Assembly (NCBI GenBank): GCA_004335635.1
Contig: QAXH01002362.1
Coordinates: forward strand, 6,279 to 66,841
Direction: 5' to 3'
DNA: 60,563 nucleotides
Origin: Chloromonas sp. AAM2
Lineage: Eukaryota; Chlorophyta; Chlorophyceae; Chlamydomonadales; Chlamydomonadaceae
The notes beneath the pieces were generated by a model. The model was not told the origin of the DNA. It saw nothing but the letters and a program-made list of their open reading frames with translations, and made no database searches. Shown here piece by piece: positions 1 through 12,198 of the stretch (its first letter is position 1; every line of letters begins with the position of its first letter). The position numbers and the translations under genes were made by a program.

Positions 1-12
1 ACAACCACCCAA

Positions 13-150
13 CATCACACCAGCATCACACCAGCATCACACCAGCATCACACCAGCATCACACCAGCATCACACCACATCACACCAGCATCACACCACA
101 TCACACCAGCATCACACCAGCATCACACCAGCATCACACCAGCATCATGA
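13..150. repeat. 11-bp tandem repeat array
   Basis: Roughly a dozen copies of a unit reading catcacaccag, with two shorter 9-bp variants, fill this stretch. It lies in what looks like the intron upstream of the exon at 345-660. No coding role is apparent. Confidence 0.9.
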
Positions 151-344
151 TCAGAACTGCGAACCGAACAACAAGACACAGGATTGCACGTCGTGGCGCA
201 TGCGTGCAACTCTACTGAGCAATTTTGGATGTGATCATACTTTATTCTGCACACAGTGCATGGAAGGTGCTCAGTAGCAGGGTGACAGGACAAGTAGGCT
301 TGCAACTGCAGTCATGAATGTTGTGGCTTTGCTTGATGCTGCAG

Positions 345-660
345 GTCCCGCCCCTACAAGCCAGTGCAGCAGATGCACAGTCCTGAGGTGGCAGCCAACA
401 TGCCCCTGGCAGAACTGATTCGGTTAGAGGACGAGGCAGCAGGGAGGAAAGCGTCTGCCAGCGCTGGGGCACCCACAACGAGTCAAAGCCCTGGTCAGGC
501 GGCTCAGACCGGGATACCTGTCACTCCTGCTTCAGCTGACCAACATACTAGAAGCGCTGAACATCGGCAACTGCCTGTTGATAGAGCAAACATCTACAGA
601 ATAAGCCCACCAGGGCAGATGGCTGGACACAAGCCGGTTGATGCACGGCCAGGATTGTAA
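345..660 (+). CDS. 3' terminal exon of a gene entering from the left; unknown product
   Basis: A good acceptor (tgctgcag at 337-344) is followed by an open frame that starts with one partial-codon base and runs to a TAA at 658-660. The encoded tail is about 104 residues. It begins near SRPYKPVQQMHSPEV, contains a helix-like MPLAELIRLEDEAAGRK segment, then becomes low-complexity (Ala/Ser/Thr/Pro/Gln) and probably disordered. I do not recognise the family. The upstream exons lie outside the window, and the intron in between carries the 11-bp repeat. TGTAA, the usual chlorophyte poly(A) signal, overlaps the stop region. The exon rests only on splice-site logic and the length of the open frame, so it could be wrong. 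Confidence 0.45.
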
Positions 661-2034
661 CTGGTGTTACAGGGGCCGAATGTGCCAAAGACAATCATAA
701 AGCCAATGTTAAGTGGGCTTGATACCACTCGGAACGATATGTCCAGGTGTCATGCAGTGATGCTCGTGCTTGATGCAACACAGGCAGCTGACAACAAAGG
801 CTTTTTTCATGGGCTGGCGCTTTTGACCCTTTGTACGAGGTACATGATTGGGAATAACGAGTAGAACTTTACTGATGAAACCTCACTCTGTGTTGGCCGG
901 CGACATGTTGATGCCATGGATTCAACGGTCTCAACAGAATTGCCAAGACAACCACCAGATGCATACTTGAATGGAGCCACCAACTTGTCAAGTCTTGCAT
1001 ATGGAAGAGGCCAGTGCAATGCAGCTCAATCGGCACAGTGCACCAAGAAACGAACACACTAAGCAAGCATCACTCTTCCATGCTGTTCAATGAAGCAAGA
1101 GGGTTTTACCTGCTGTACCTTGGTCCCATCTCATGCCATGATTGCACAAGTGGTGGGAGAACAGCGTGCACGCCGGTCCAGGGCTCAGTCAGCCAATGAC
1201 ATGCAACATAGGCATGGACTGAGTGGTGAGGACATGCAGGGCCGCTCTAGGGAGGACATTTAATGCAGATGCATGATTCCACCGGTCCATCAGCAGCTAG
1301 AAATGGGTATAGGACAAGCTCGTGAGAAGGGGCTGTCGATGGTGCCCTTTGCACCGAGGCCACGCTGTAGCCAACTGACCGATTTCGCCGGTATGCCCTT
1401 GGATGTGCCTGTGCTCTTGGGCATGCCACCTTTCCTTCAGGGTTCAGTTCTCCTCCCAGACGTGCAAGTACAAAGTCTTCGTCATGCTAGCTAATGCCGG
1501 CTGAATTGACAGCTGTTCTAGCTCATGTAAACGCTTCCAGGTATCCACAGGCAACACCTGCTGGCTTGGGTTGTCAGGGGCCACATTGCTATAACGTGTG
1601 CGCACGCCCGTGCAGCAAACGGCATCAAACAACATGTCTCTGCAAAACAACATGAGGCGCTAGCGACCCTCTCTTGCAGCTAAACTTGACAGCCAAATCA
1701 CAAACGTGTAAACATTGCCTTCTGGTATTCAGCCGACTTGTGACTGCTGCCAGGATGGCCGCTGGCCATGTTGTGTTGACTTGGTTCCCAATCATCATGC
1801 GGGTGGCTGCACAGCTGCATTGAAGTACAATCATCAGATGCCGTATCCGCGCTTTTCCGATTCATCACAAATCCCGCACTTTTTTGCGATTGCCATAAGC
1901 CAAGAGAAATCAGTGTACTGGCCAGTTCATTAGCACTGCTCAGGAACAGCCAAACATCACCGACCGGAGAACCAAAGCCCTTGCGGCGAAGTCGTGTTTG
2001 TAGCCCGGCATAGGATTGGAAGCATCGAATTGAA
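661..2034. other. no recognisable gene
   Basis: Only short overlapping open frames occur on both strands. None has recognisable similarity or convincing splice sites. The stretch probably contains 3' flanking sequence of the gene ending at 660 and the promoter of whatever starts near 2035. Confidence 0.5.
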
Positions 2035-3548
2035 ATGGGTTGTGCACCCTCCTTCGCCCGTCAATCACACCAGCAATTCAGCAATGCGCCAATCTGCAAC
2101 GTGAATCCACCGCATGACATCATGAGTGAACGTACGAATGAAGTGGACGCCATCCATGCCTCACGCTGCCCAAGGTGCGAGAAGGGTGATTCTGCAGATG
2201 CATGTTGCAAGCCCAAAGCTAGCGTGTTGCAAAAGCTTGACAGGTCTCGACAAAAAAATGCATTCAGCGCATCCATCTATGTTCGCACAAGCTGCAAGAT
2301 ATTTCGTACGACGGGCACAAAGCACCTTCTAACCAATCAACATTCCGTGCACGCATCGCTAACTTCAAGTGCGGTGCGGCGTTGATTCAAGTCTTTGTGG
2401 GCTTGCGAAGGAGAAAGTAGAATAAAGAAGCAGACTTAAGTCGTGGGATAACAGCAGGTGCCAGCCAAGCCACAGAATCGTTCCAGATTCTGGAACACAG
2501 ATTGCCCTGAATGGCCTCGGTCGCACTCTGCATCCCGTTGCTGCCACGCGCACTTGTGTTCTGGTTGGGTTTGACTCCTGTGCTGGGCTTGCATGCATGT
2601 CATGAAAAACCGCGTGCAAGCATCTTCAAACAAAGGCTCTTGACGCCTCATGCCTCGCTGTGTACAATCTCAAACGTGCATTGCCATGGTTGCTGCTTAC
2701 ACTCACGCAGCTCTCCAGATGTCGCGGGCGGTACTTACACGGGCACCCATACTGAGCAGCACGCACGCGTCCAATCACGGTGCCAGAACTCAAAAATTGG
2801 CCCAGCGGCTGTAAGCCCACCGATTATTGAGAATGGCACCAGTGACGACTGGCAGAGCATGCACGTGAGTAGCTGCAGCCCGTCCAGTTCGCTGCTCCCG
2901 GCCGGCACGCTCGGCGCATCCACGCCCAGAGACGATGATTCTGTCTATCCTCAGGCACCTCCAGCACCCACGGTTGTGGCGCAGTCCAAGCCCATGACAG
3001 CGCTTCCTGCTGCCCGCATCGCCAAGCCGACGATGCCTTCCCGACTGGGCACTACAAAGGCGCTGGCCAGCACGCTCCAAGCCAGCAGCCACGAGGCTGA
3101 GTCACAATCGTTCGCGTCGTTTTCAAGCCGAACGTCCACCACACGTGCCAGCAGCGCTACAGGGGGCCCCGCCACACGAACCGGCAGCGCGGCAGTGTTG
3201 AGCACTATGGCGGCCCTCTTCTCCGGCCGCTTCGCCTTGCGCAGTCAGTCGATCAAGTTTGAGAACCGTCAGGCCAAGCACCAACTGTCCTCTTTTGGCG
3301 GCCCAATCTCCTCTGATGATTCAGTGCTCACACTTGGCCTGCGTGCAAACAATGGCAGCGGGGTCATACCCTGTCCCGGGTGGTGTGACGTGGCTGTGCC
3401 GGGCTTGGACGATGATGAGGAATTCGTGAGAGACAGCTATGCAAGCCTTGACTCGAGGGAGAGCTGTGGGGACTTCGTGACCCACAGGGAGGTGTTGTGT
3501 CAGATACACGCAAGCAAGTCCATGGCAATTCTCAGGACAGCGCCGTAG
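2035..3548 (+). CDS. hypothetical Ser/Ala-rich protein with N-terminal MGC acylation motif (two-exon model)
   Basis: Tentative join of 2035-2174 and 2711-3548, giving 325 codons plus TAG. Exon 1 starts MGCAPSFARQ: Gly-2, Cys-3 and Ser-6 fit the pattern of N-myristoylated, often palmitoylated, membrane-anchored proteins. The donor would be AAG/GTGCGAG at 2175 and the acceptor cacgcag at 2704-2710, and the reading phases match. The second exon lies in a 345-codon frame open from 2511, the longest open frame in the first 10 kb. It is rich in Ser, Ala, Thr and Pro and ends in a more ordered, acidic segment (GLDDDEEFVRDSYASLDSRE). I recognise no domain. Alternatively 2511-3548 is a single-exon gene, or only the second exon is real and belongs to a longer transcript. 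Confidence 0.35.
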
Positions 3549-6500
3549 CGTAGCAGTACTGCCGGCCTGTCAACCAATGCTCTTGGTGCAGTTTTACCAG
3601 CAGTTCTGGTTTGGGACAACAGGAGTGGCCAGCCTCTGCTTGCGGGCCATCCTGTACCGTCTCATAGCTGGACACCGTGGCTCATCCGTGCCTGCATCAC
3701 TCACCCACCAAGCACGTGAAGACATCCAGTCTCGCCAAGGCGCATCTGCCAAGCAGGTACAGGCTGCACATGCAAAATGAGGTGGTATCCCAAGGCAAGT
3801 CGAGGCAGGGTTTCTGCAAGGAGGCGACATACAGTGAATCCATGGCGCTCAAACGCCAGGAGATGCAGTGGCGATATGTGCGTGCGTGAACCACTAGCTG
3901 TGTGGTGAGTGCACTCGGCAACCATGCTAAGAAATACGTGAGCATGCAAGTGTAATGCACCCGCTACACTGCTGTGTCGGATGAGCTTTGTACCATAGTC
4001 ATGCAGCAATGCATAGAATACCATGCCCACATCAGGTTTGCACACCACTTAGTTCTAAGTGTACTCAACCACAGAGAAGAATGTCACCTTGAAAACATCA
4101 TCTGTCTTATGGCCACAAATGGCACCATCCCTTATGGCCACGAATGACACCATGTCTGTAGCGTTGAATTGAGCGAAGGAGAAGGCTGAGCGCTGAGATT
4201 GTTTCAGGCAAGTATTAGCCACTGAGACGTGGCCAGGGCATCCATTACATCTCCAGGCTGCTCCGAACTAGCTGGGCAGTGGCCATGAATTGCGCCTTCG
4301 CAAAGAGAGGTGCATCGGTTTGCAGGTTGCCATGGTCCACATGGTCCCCAATGTACAGATGACCCACTTTATCCACTTCAGTAGAGGCAGCGACTTTTTT
4401 GAGTGTTGTTTTTGTGTCGAGCAAATTGGAAACCCACAAAAGCAGGAAAGGTGCAAGACTTTTCGTGTTTTGTTGATCGAGTGTCTGTTTGCAACGTCAA
4501 TTGTGTTGTTCATCAATAAACGAATGGCTGCTGATAGCTGGGTGCAAAGGTCCAGGGGTTTGAGCAAGATGATTGATGCTTGGACTGACTGCCTTATCAT
4601 TTTCCAGAAACTTTGCCTTATAGAGGTGAATTGACACCTGTGCAGATATCAACACGAGTTAAGCTTTCTCGGTCTCAGGGTTTCCATTAGTTCTTGTTGT
4701 CATCCTTGTACAACAGTCTGGTGTCAATGTTTACATCCGGGTGTTCATGTTTACGTGGCTGCCCGTGGCATCGGGGTGAGCCCAAGGACTTGAGACGTGC
4801 TCCTGCATATCCCTGGTGCAGATGGCATGCAATTTCTGGCTCGAGCCCAACTGTAGATACCCTCTTGCCTAGAAATCTTGACTGCACAGCCAAAGCTGAT
4901 CGTTTCAGCCAGTTCACCAAATCATTTAATTTGTTCTCTAGTTTTGCCTCCACATTACCATCACATGTGGCCTTTACCTGCACCTGTTGCGCTCGGGCGG
5001 ATGCATAAATGTAGGCTCAGAGGGGCCAGAAGCTCGTCTGGCGGGTGAAGGCGGGCTTACAATGCACGAATTTTCGATAGAATGCTCTACAGGCCAGTCT
5101 TGATGTGCTGGCCTTAGGTCTGTTGATGCTTGGAGTACTCCACTTTTGATTTGATGTCTGTTTTGCCATGCAACTTTCGGTACTGATCAGGCAGTGCAGC
5201 TACCAACAGGCTGCACTTGCAGCTATTGCAGCCACTGCAAAATAAAAAGGGAAGGTGTGCTGCTGTCCTTAAACCATCTGAGCACTGCACTGCCTGACAT
5301 CTTCTGACATCTGACATAGTTGGCTTTGTGACCGATACGAGCTAGCCCCCCGCCCGGGCAACCACACGCAGCACCTGCCACTTCAGAGCGTTTGTGGAGT
5401 TGCTCGTGCGTGGCGTGGCATGCTCGAGTATAGACGGGCTCCAGCTGATACTGTTTGAGTGATGGCAGCATCATTGAACATATTGACTTATCTCAGACAA
5501 CTGCAACTACAACAAATCAACCAACCAACCAATCTCATCTTGAAGCGTGTGATCTGAGCGTTACTTCTTTGCTGTGCACATAAGTTTGTGGTATTGCGAT
5601 TCTGATGGAACTGATGCTGGGATGTTGTGGCTTTCTAAGTTTCACCTTTCTGACAAATGTCTTATACAAAATTCGTGTCCTCCCACAGAAGATGGAAGGC
5701 TGTGCGGTTTGGTGGCCACTGATGCCCGTTGAGAGCAGTGGATGTCCTGCTCGGGGCACATGCTGGCTGACGTGTGCGCGTGGCATGCTTGTATAAGAAA
5801 CTGGGATGACACTCTTTTGAATTCAAATGATCAAGTACATCTTTTCCTCCCACATCTTGTAAATTGATAGCCATTCCAACAAACCGCCAAACAGGAGCGG
5901 CAGCAACACCAGCACAAAAGCATATAATTCCAGTCAGTAACTCCAGTGAGCGTGATTTTAGTCAGTACACTTCCAGTCAGTCAGTGCAATTCGAATCCAG
6001 TGCACTTCCAGTCAGTCAGTGCAATTCGAATCCAGTGCACTTCCAGTCAGTCAGTGCAATTCCAGTCTGTTCAATCCTGGGCTGAGAGCGGTCCGATGGC
6101 TTGTGCAAAGGACTGAACGGAAAGAGTTCTCAGTAAGCCTGCAGACCGCTTCAGGCCGGCATAGTTGTGGGCACTGTAGTCGAACCGCATGGTTCAGCTA
6201 CACGACTGGCATGGATGGTGGAAAGAGTGATGGAAAGCGTGATGCCGCCACTCTCTTTTTAACGCCTGTGATGGAGATGGCCTGTGCACGCTGTCTGCCA
6301 AGCGTTACTGGCGTACCCAAGCGTTCCAAAAGCCCACCACGCTCTCCGGTCGGGACCCCGCGTGCAACTTTTGAATTCGACTCAAATAGTCCCGGGATTC
6401 AGAACATAATCAGAGGGCGTTCCGGCATTCAGATCAGAAGATCCAGACTTTTCCCAAGGTAGGCGTGGTCAGCCACCACTCCCTCAAACAACTTCATGTG

Positions 6501-7027
6501 CCGCTGAAGAAGACCACTTAGCCAAATGCGGTTCAATCAGAAGCCACGCAGCAGCATATCACTTGGTTATACAAAACATGGTGAGGCACACGTGCTGGGC
6601 CCACCACATGCTTGGAACCCATGATCTGTGGACCAGATGTTCATTCCAAACTTGGGATGTCCAGCAAGCACATCACATGTATGAATACGTGTGTATTACC
6701 ATGATTGCAAAGACCATCAGACTCGCGCCAGGGACCGCTCAGTATCTACAGTGCATGCCAGCATCATGTGCATGCTCCATGCCACATCTAGCCCCACAGT
6801 ATCCATCCCCACAGCTGACCTGCAGTGATGCATCTTCACCTTGCACCATCAAGGCGCTTGAGCGATTCACACAGCGCATGCCTCGCCTTTCTAGGCGTTA
6901 ACCATGCATGTCTCGCCTGTCCCTCTGGACCTGCCTGTTCTCCTGCCAACCCCATGCCCCATCCTTGACAGCCACAAGGGTGTTGCCTGCACCTCTTTTG
7001 ACCCATTGCAGTGAACACAGCGCCATC
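3549..7027. other. 3.5 kb without a supported gene
   Basis: Open frames are short and overlap on both strands. The longest on the plus strand is 6019-6462; it begins inside a tandem repeat and has no recognisable domain, so I do not call it. A run ending attgcag at 7011, just before the TPR start codon, could be the acceptor of a 5'-UTR intron of the next gene. Confidence 0.5.
5971..6067. repeat. 35-bp tandem repeat (about 2.8 copies)
   Basis: Copies begin at 5971, 6006 and 6041, each starting ttccagtcagtcagtgcaat. The third copy is truncated. Confidence 0.9.
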
Positions 7028-10000
7028 ATGGCAAGTGCATACGATCAGTTGGAGTTGGCCCCGGAGTACGCAGAAGAGCTGGAAGGGCTGTATGCCACTG
7101 CGCTCGAGGACACCAACGCAGGCAGGCATGCCCAGGCGGAGGAGGCGCTGCGCAACGTCCTGCGGAAGAAACAACGCTGGCTGGGCAAGGAGCATCCGAG
7201 CACCCTGACAGCCATGCACAGGTTGGGAGGTGGGTGCCGGCAGATAGGCAGTGACATGTGGGTGCTCAAAGGTGCGGCAATGGGCGGGGCGTGCAGCTGA
7301 AGAGGGTGCAGAGTCGACAGGAGGAGAGGTGTGGCGTAGCAACCGACACATGCGGCATGCAGCACAGGGCGCAATGCTCTACCCGGGTAGACATCGCCCT
7401 GCACGGGTGGCAAGCGATCAAGACAGCCAATTCAGCAGACGTGCAAGCCTGTCTGCTGCAACATTTACCTTTTTGTGTGTTCCGTTGTCAGCGCCAGTCC
7501 AGGAAGGTTACAGGAGGGGCAGTCACCCGTGCATGTAAGCTTGTGAGGCAGTCCGCATCAGTGTGCCACGCGCATGTGAAGGATAGTTTGTGCAAGCATG
7601 CAAGCGCTGCTGACTGAGCCACAGTTGTTTGGCCAACTGCTGTCCTGTGCGCTGCATGCACAGACTGTCTGGTCTGCCAGGCTAAGCACAAGGAGGCTGA
7701 GAAGGTCATCTGCGAGACGCTCAACCTCAGGCAGCGCATCCTGGGCCATGTGAGTCGTGCTTCCGGACTGATAATCACATGACAAACGGATCGTGAACTG
7801 CTAGTTTCACAAGGCAAGAGGCCGTGTATCAGGGCCAGTTGCCTGCACTGCACTGTTCCCTCAAATGCTCAGCCCAGCTGACTGTATCTGAGAAATGCAT
7901 CCATGGCCTTTCAGCCGATGGCCTCATGTCTGCATGGCTGCTTCTTGAACACAACTGCCTGACACAACGTGCCCTGAGTCAAAGTCAGACATCTTCCAGT
8001 TTTGCTTTCGATGTGGGCATGGGGTGAACGGTCCCGGCAACACAGTGACTGGGCCAACTTGGGCCCAGGCTCACAGCATTCCTACCTGCCGGTGCTTGGG
8101 CCTGCCTGCGGGCATTGTGGCCTGCACTGCGACCTGTGCAGGAACAGCATCCATGGCAGGGCGGACCATGTTGCAGCAGCCTGAATTCCATTACACACAA
8201 ACTGTGGTGCCTTGGAGCACATGCAGCGAGCGTTGCGGTGCCTCAAGTGTGCCGCCTGCGTGTGACCTGGGCAGGAGCACCCCGACACGCTCTCCACGCT
8301 GCACTTTCTGAGCAGCCTGCAACTGCGCTTGCTTAGGTGAGTGAGTGAGTGAGCGAGCGAGCGAGTGAGTGAGTGAGTTGTTGGCCTTTCCCATCTGTAT
8401 CGTCTGACAAGTCGAACAGAAGTTGGCTCAAACTCAATTGCAACATCATCATACTGGCATTGCCAAGGTGTGAGGTCATATAAACAAGCTGTGGGCTGGC
8501 TGACGGTCAGGCAGCTCTGTGTGTAGCCAACTGACACAACAGCCGCACATGTTGACACTGACGTTTCCTAACAGCACTGGCACTGTCAACGAATCGCGGA
8601 CCAGTGTAGGATTGCACCCTTCATGCAATGAAGAGAAATGCATCATCATAGCTTTTTTGAGTAGCATGTTGATTGCTTATCCCCACAGGTTTGATGACGG
8701 GGAGCGGTTGCTGGTCCGGGCAGTGGAGCTCAACACGCGAGTGTGGGGCCCGCACCACCGCCACACCCTGGGCAGCCTGGGCCTGCTGGCCTGGTGCTAC
8801 AAGATGAATGGCAAGATGGAGCTCTCCATTGCGGCTTGGCGCCAGAGCCTGGAGAGGACCGTCAGGGGCCTGGGCATCGACCATCCGGAGTCGGCCAAAG
8901 CCATGCAGCAACTGGGTGAATGTGAGTCCAGTAGGTCGAGGGCAGTGACATGCAGCTCTGACTCTGATGAGCCAGACACGCAAGCCGGAGTAGTGCAGCA
9001 ACCCAGCATCAGCAGCTTGTACGTGTTGTGATGCAGCTTGCGCTTTGGCTGGGAGCATATCTGTGCTACTGCCTAGCCTAGTGCAAGCCAGGGATCATGC
9101 ACAGGCAGAGTGCATCATTGCATAAGCTCAACGCTTGCTCGTTTCGCATGGACAGCCTGCCAGCAGGGGGTGAGGCAGGCTTAGCTGATGTGTATGTTTG
9201 GCCTGTGGGCAGAAGGTGTTCACAGCTGCGCAGTGCTTTTTGTACGCTGTGCATTAATCAGTCGCATCCGGGGGTGCGGGTGCTGTCCTGCAGGCCTGTT
9301 TGACCTGAGGCACTTCCAGGAGGGTCAGAAGCTCCTGAGGCGGGTCGTTGTCATGTACAAGCGCCACCTGGGACTCGACCACCCAGGTGTGTGCAGTGGC
9401 CGACAAGCGGTTGCTGGTAGCCTAGTGACCATGCAAAGCTGAGCGTGTGCTGCCTTACAGTCAGCTTGTGTGCGTCATGAGCAACGGGTTCCAAGACACC
9501 ACCTGCAAGATGTGGCCACCCAGGGACACTGAGTGTGACATTTTCACAACAACTTGCCAGCTCTAACCATGTGTGGTGGTACTGCATGATAGTGCACACA
9601 CCCAGGAGAAGGGCTTGCTGAGCGTGGCGAATCAACATTGATACCACCGTTTGATACCACACAGCCTGCGCCTGCCGCACTAGATCAACGTCTAAAGAAC
9701 CATCCGAGCGGTGCAATCCTGCTGAACGAATGTCAACGACCATCCGTTGAATGTTGTGTCTAAAGTCCTCAGTAGAGCATGCCCTGAAACGTTCAAGCTC
9801 AAGCCTGATGGGGTCTGTAAAGCGTGGTTCTCACAGCCGTACAAGCTGCAGGTGCAAGAACGCCTAGCCACACACGTTCTTTCTGGCTGCACTGCTCTGC
9901 ACAGAGTCCATCCGCACTGTGGGCGACGTTGGGTGGCGCTTTGCCCAGGCAGGTTGGTTTGAGGAGGGCGAGACGCTCATCCGGGAGGCTCTGAGCGCTA

Positions 10001-10284
10001 TTGCCGAGCTGCCTGGTGGCTACGAGACGGAGACAGTGGGCCTCGGGGGTCGGAACGCGTACCAGGAGGGCCTCAGCAAACCGGACGGGCAGCCCGTTGG
10101 CCCGGACGAGCCCTACTCAGCCAAGTGCATGCAGCGGCTGTCCCTGTGCCTGGAGTGGCAGAACCGGTCGCGTAAGGAGATCAGGAGCCTCAGGGCCAAG
10201 GCACAGGAAGTGACGGAACACCTGAGCAAAACGGTTGCTCCCATCATACCTGCCCTTATACCGACAGGTGGTAACCAGAGTTGA
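7028..10284 (+). CDS. TPR-repeat protein, kinesin-light-chain repeat type, six exons
   Basis: Model: join(7028-7229, 7664-7749, 8275-8336, 8689-8921, 9294-9386, 9905-10284), 351 residues, every junction in phase. The protein is a series of tetratricopeptide repeats of the KLC/TPR_12 kind. Each helix pair is followed by an LG.(D/E)HP.(T/S) linker: LGKEHPSTLTAMHRLG at the end of exon 1, LGHEHPDTL across exons 2-3, WGPHHRHTLGSLG and LGIDHPESAKAMQQLG in exon 4, LGLDHP at the end of exon 5. Such repeats are protein-binding scaffolds; no enzymatic domain is attached. The C-terminal 60 residues are basic and helical (WQNRSRKEIRSLRAKAQE). I chose the ATG at 7028 because an acceptor-like attgcag lies 17 bp upstream and the in-frame ATG at 6908 precedes it. 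That upstream ATG would add 40 residues if there is no 5'-UTR intron. Intron 3 begins inside a GTGA microsatellite. The gene is convergent with ATM. Confidence 0.87.
8337..8378 (+). repeat. (GTGA)n microsatellite starting at a 5' splice site
   Basis: The donor of intron 3 of the TPR gene is the first GTGAGT of a perfect run of GTGA/GCGA tetranucleotides about 42 bp long, so several overlapping copies of a consensus donor follow one another. Confidence 0.85.
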
Positions 10285-11767
10285 GATTGCCTGACTTTCA
10301 GACCGCGTCTTGCAAGCTGGGCAGGACAAGCTTGTTATCTGACTTGAGCGGAATGATGGACCATCTGAACAGTGGGATGTGTTTTGGTGCTTCATATATC
10401 CTCAGCCCTCGGCCGTTGGAGCGCCTGGCAGCACCCCAAACCGCTGGCATTGGACGGGTCACACGCGGAACCTGCAGGTCATTGTTACTGGTAAAAACAG
10501 TAAGAGCAACAGCAAAAACGATGTTTGCCAGTTCTGGGACACTTTGACGGGTTCTGTGGTGAGGTCTCTTGAGTGTTATGCACACGATGAGGCCTGAGGC
10601 AACAATCCATCAAGCAACTCTTGCCGTGCACCAGGTAATCCATGAGATTGTCTCAACTGACATGCAGTCTGATTTCTACAACGAGGGCCGCCGCAAGCCT
10701 TACAGCCTTACACCAGAGTTAGAGCAGGATGATGGGCCAGCCCACAATGGGCTGTGCCCTGGTGCTTCGTACATCCTTGGCGTGCAATGTACACACATAG
10801 TAGTACTCTGTTTGCGCTCTTTCATCCGCTGAGCATCACGTAGCAAGGGTCTTTCCCGGGTCTTTTCCCGTAGCGTTTGTTCTTGCACATACATCAGAAG
10901 CAAAAAAAACCAGTACCGTTAGGAGGTTCACACGATGTTCCAATGTTGACACACAAGGATTGTCCCAGAACTGGCAAACTTTGTTTTTTTTAACCACCGG
11001 GCGAGTCTGGACATGCAAGCACGTGATCGACTGAGTACTTGAAGCTGCACGCACTTTCTGATTGGGAAAAGCATGGATGTATAGCCTCAGCTTACAGGCA
11101 GCTACAAATCTTTTTCTCATCACACAGTAGTTCCTATCAGTCAATAGATCATGGCACACGAACAGTCACCACATGTACCCGTCAAATTGTCCAAGAACTG
11201 GCAAACTTTTTTTTTGTGCCCACCAAGCAATTCTATAATTATAAGCAACTTGTGCAACCTTAATAGTCTCAATTGGTAGGGGCGGTGACTATGGTATGCC
11301 AACATGCCACACTTGGTAACCAATGCACCGGTATTCTTGACTTTGACGCGAGGCTAATCAAAGAGTGCCTGAATGTTGATGATAACCTTGTAATGCTTCA
11401 AAAATGTTGTGCATAAATTCTGAACAAGGCCAACGATTTCCCCAGGTGGTCCGAAGGCTTGATACTGATTGCCAATACAGCAGCCAGTGAGTAATGGATC
11501 TGGAGCATCTCCTTCAGTCAATTCATCACCCACGTCCTGCTGTCGAATGAATTAATGAAAAAGCTGTGCACGTGCATATCAAACGTCCGCTGTCATGGAA
11601 GATAGCTTCATGGTGTTGCTGGCGAAGCAGTACACTGTACCCGCAGCTGCTGTGCAGAATCATTGAATCGGTGCTCCGTTCATCCTGCTAGCAAATGGCT
11701 TGATTAATAACATCTGCATGTTCCTGTGCCGATGCCAGTTCATGTACCCAGGCAGTCCAGAGATAGG
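10285..11767. other. intergenic region between convergent TPR and ATM genes, with dispersed palindrome copies
   Basis: No coding exon is supported. Three copies of a palindromic element (gtttgccagttctgggaca or its reverse complement) occur at 10523-10541, 10961-10979 and about 11188-11206. The last two are followed by T-runs. The first and second are in opposite orientation 438 bp apart, as terminal inverted repeats of a small non-autonomous element would be. Confidence 0.55.
10523..10979. mobile_element. candidate small non-autonomous element bounded by inverted palindromic motifs
   Basis: The ends gtttgccagttctgggaca (10523-10541) and its reverse complement (10961-10979) are identical 19-mers in inverted orientation enclosing 419 bp with no convincing open frame. 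A second pair at 40353-40371 and 40801-40819 has the same spacing (about 448 bp) but unrelated internal sequence. I saw no target-site duplication, so this is a candidate only. Confidence 0.35.
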
Positions 11768-12198
11768 TTATAAGAAAGGCAGCCATCCGACGTACATGCG
11801 AGTCAGCCTGCCGCTGTCCTGTGCCTCGGCCAGCAGCTGGGCGACCTGTGCATGAACGCTGTGTAGTACGCCACCACCAGCACTAGCCACGCCTTCGAGC
11901 TTCTGCAAACAGGATGTGATGACAGCACGCGGGACAAGCACAAGCGATGCGACGTTTGCGGCAGGTGCGCCATGTCGGGCCTCAAGGACGAGGAGCACAA
12001 AAGCAACCGTGAGACTGTGCCTGGTATTTGTCGCTTGCTTTGCCTTGGTTTTAGTTCTTGAGGTCTCACTTGCCTGTTTGAGTCTGAGCAGCGTGCGCTG
12101 CGCATCTGGATTACCAAGCGGCTTGGCCTCGGCCCCTCCATCGCTCGAGCTCTTGCTGCGACCGTCGGCAAATGTGGGCTCCTCGGCCAAATCATTGC
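11768..12198 (-). other. ATM: ATM exons 58-59: FATC domain
   Basis: Exons 12074-12198 and 11768-11902. The last exon encodes 44 residues starting [11 protein letters not shown] and ending in the aromatic-Gly-Trp signature (YVGWLPFL), the PIKK FATC domain needed for kinase activity. The preceding exon carries a low-complexity linker and the helix RTLLRLKQ, which aligns with the human helix before FATC. The intron between them has a GC donor (CAG/GCAAGT, GC at 12072-12073) and a normal tttgcag acceptor. Confidence 0.93.

Noticed and set aside
4268..4634. Overlapping open frames of about 110 codons on both strands
   Set aside because: Composition is AT-rich and unlike the other exons, with no recognisable domain; overlapping frames on both strands are a chance pattern.
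6019..6462. 147-codon plus-strand frame
   Set aside because: It starts inside a tandem repeat and has no domain, no conserved splice site and no neighbouring exon in phase.
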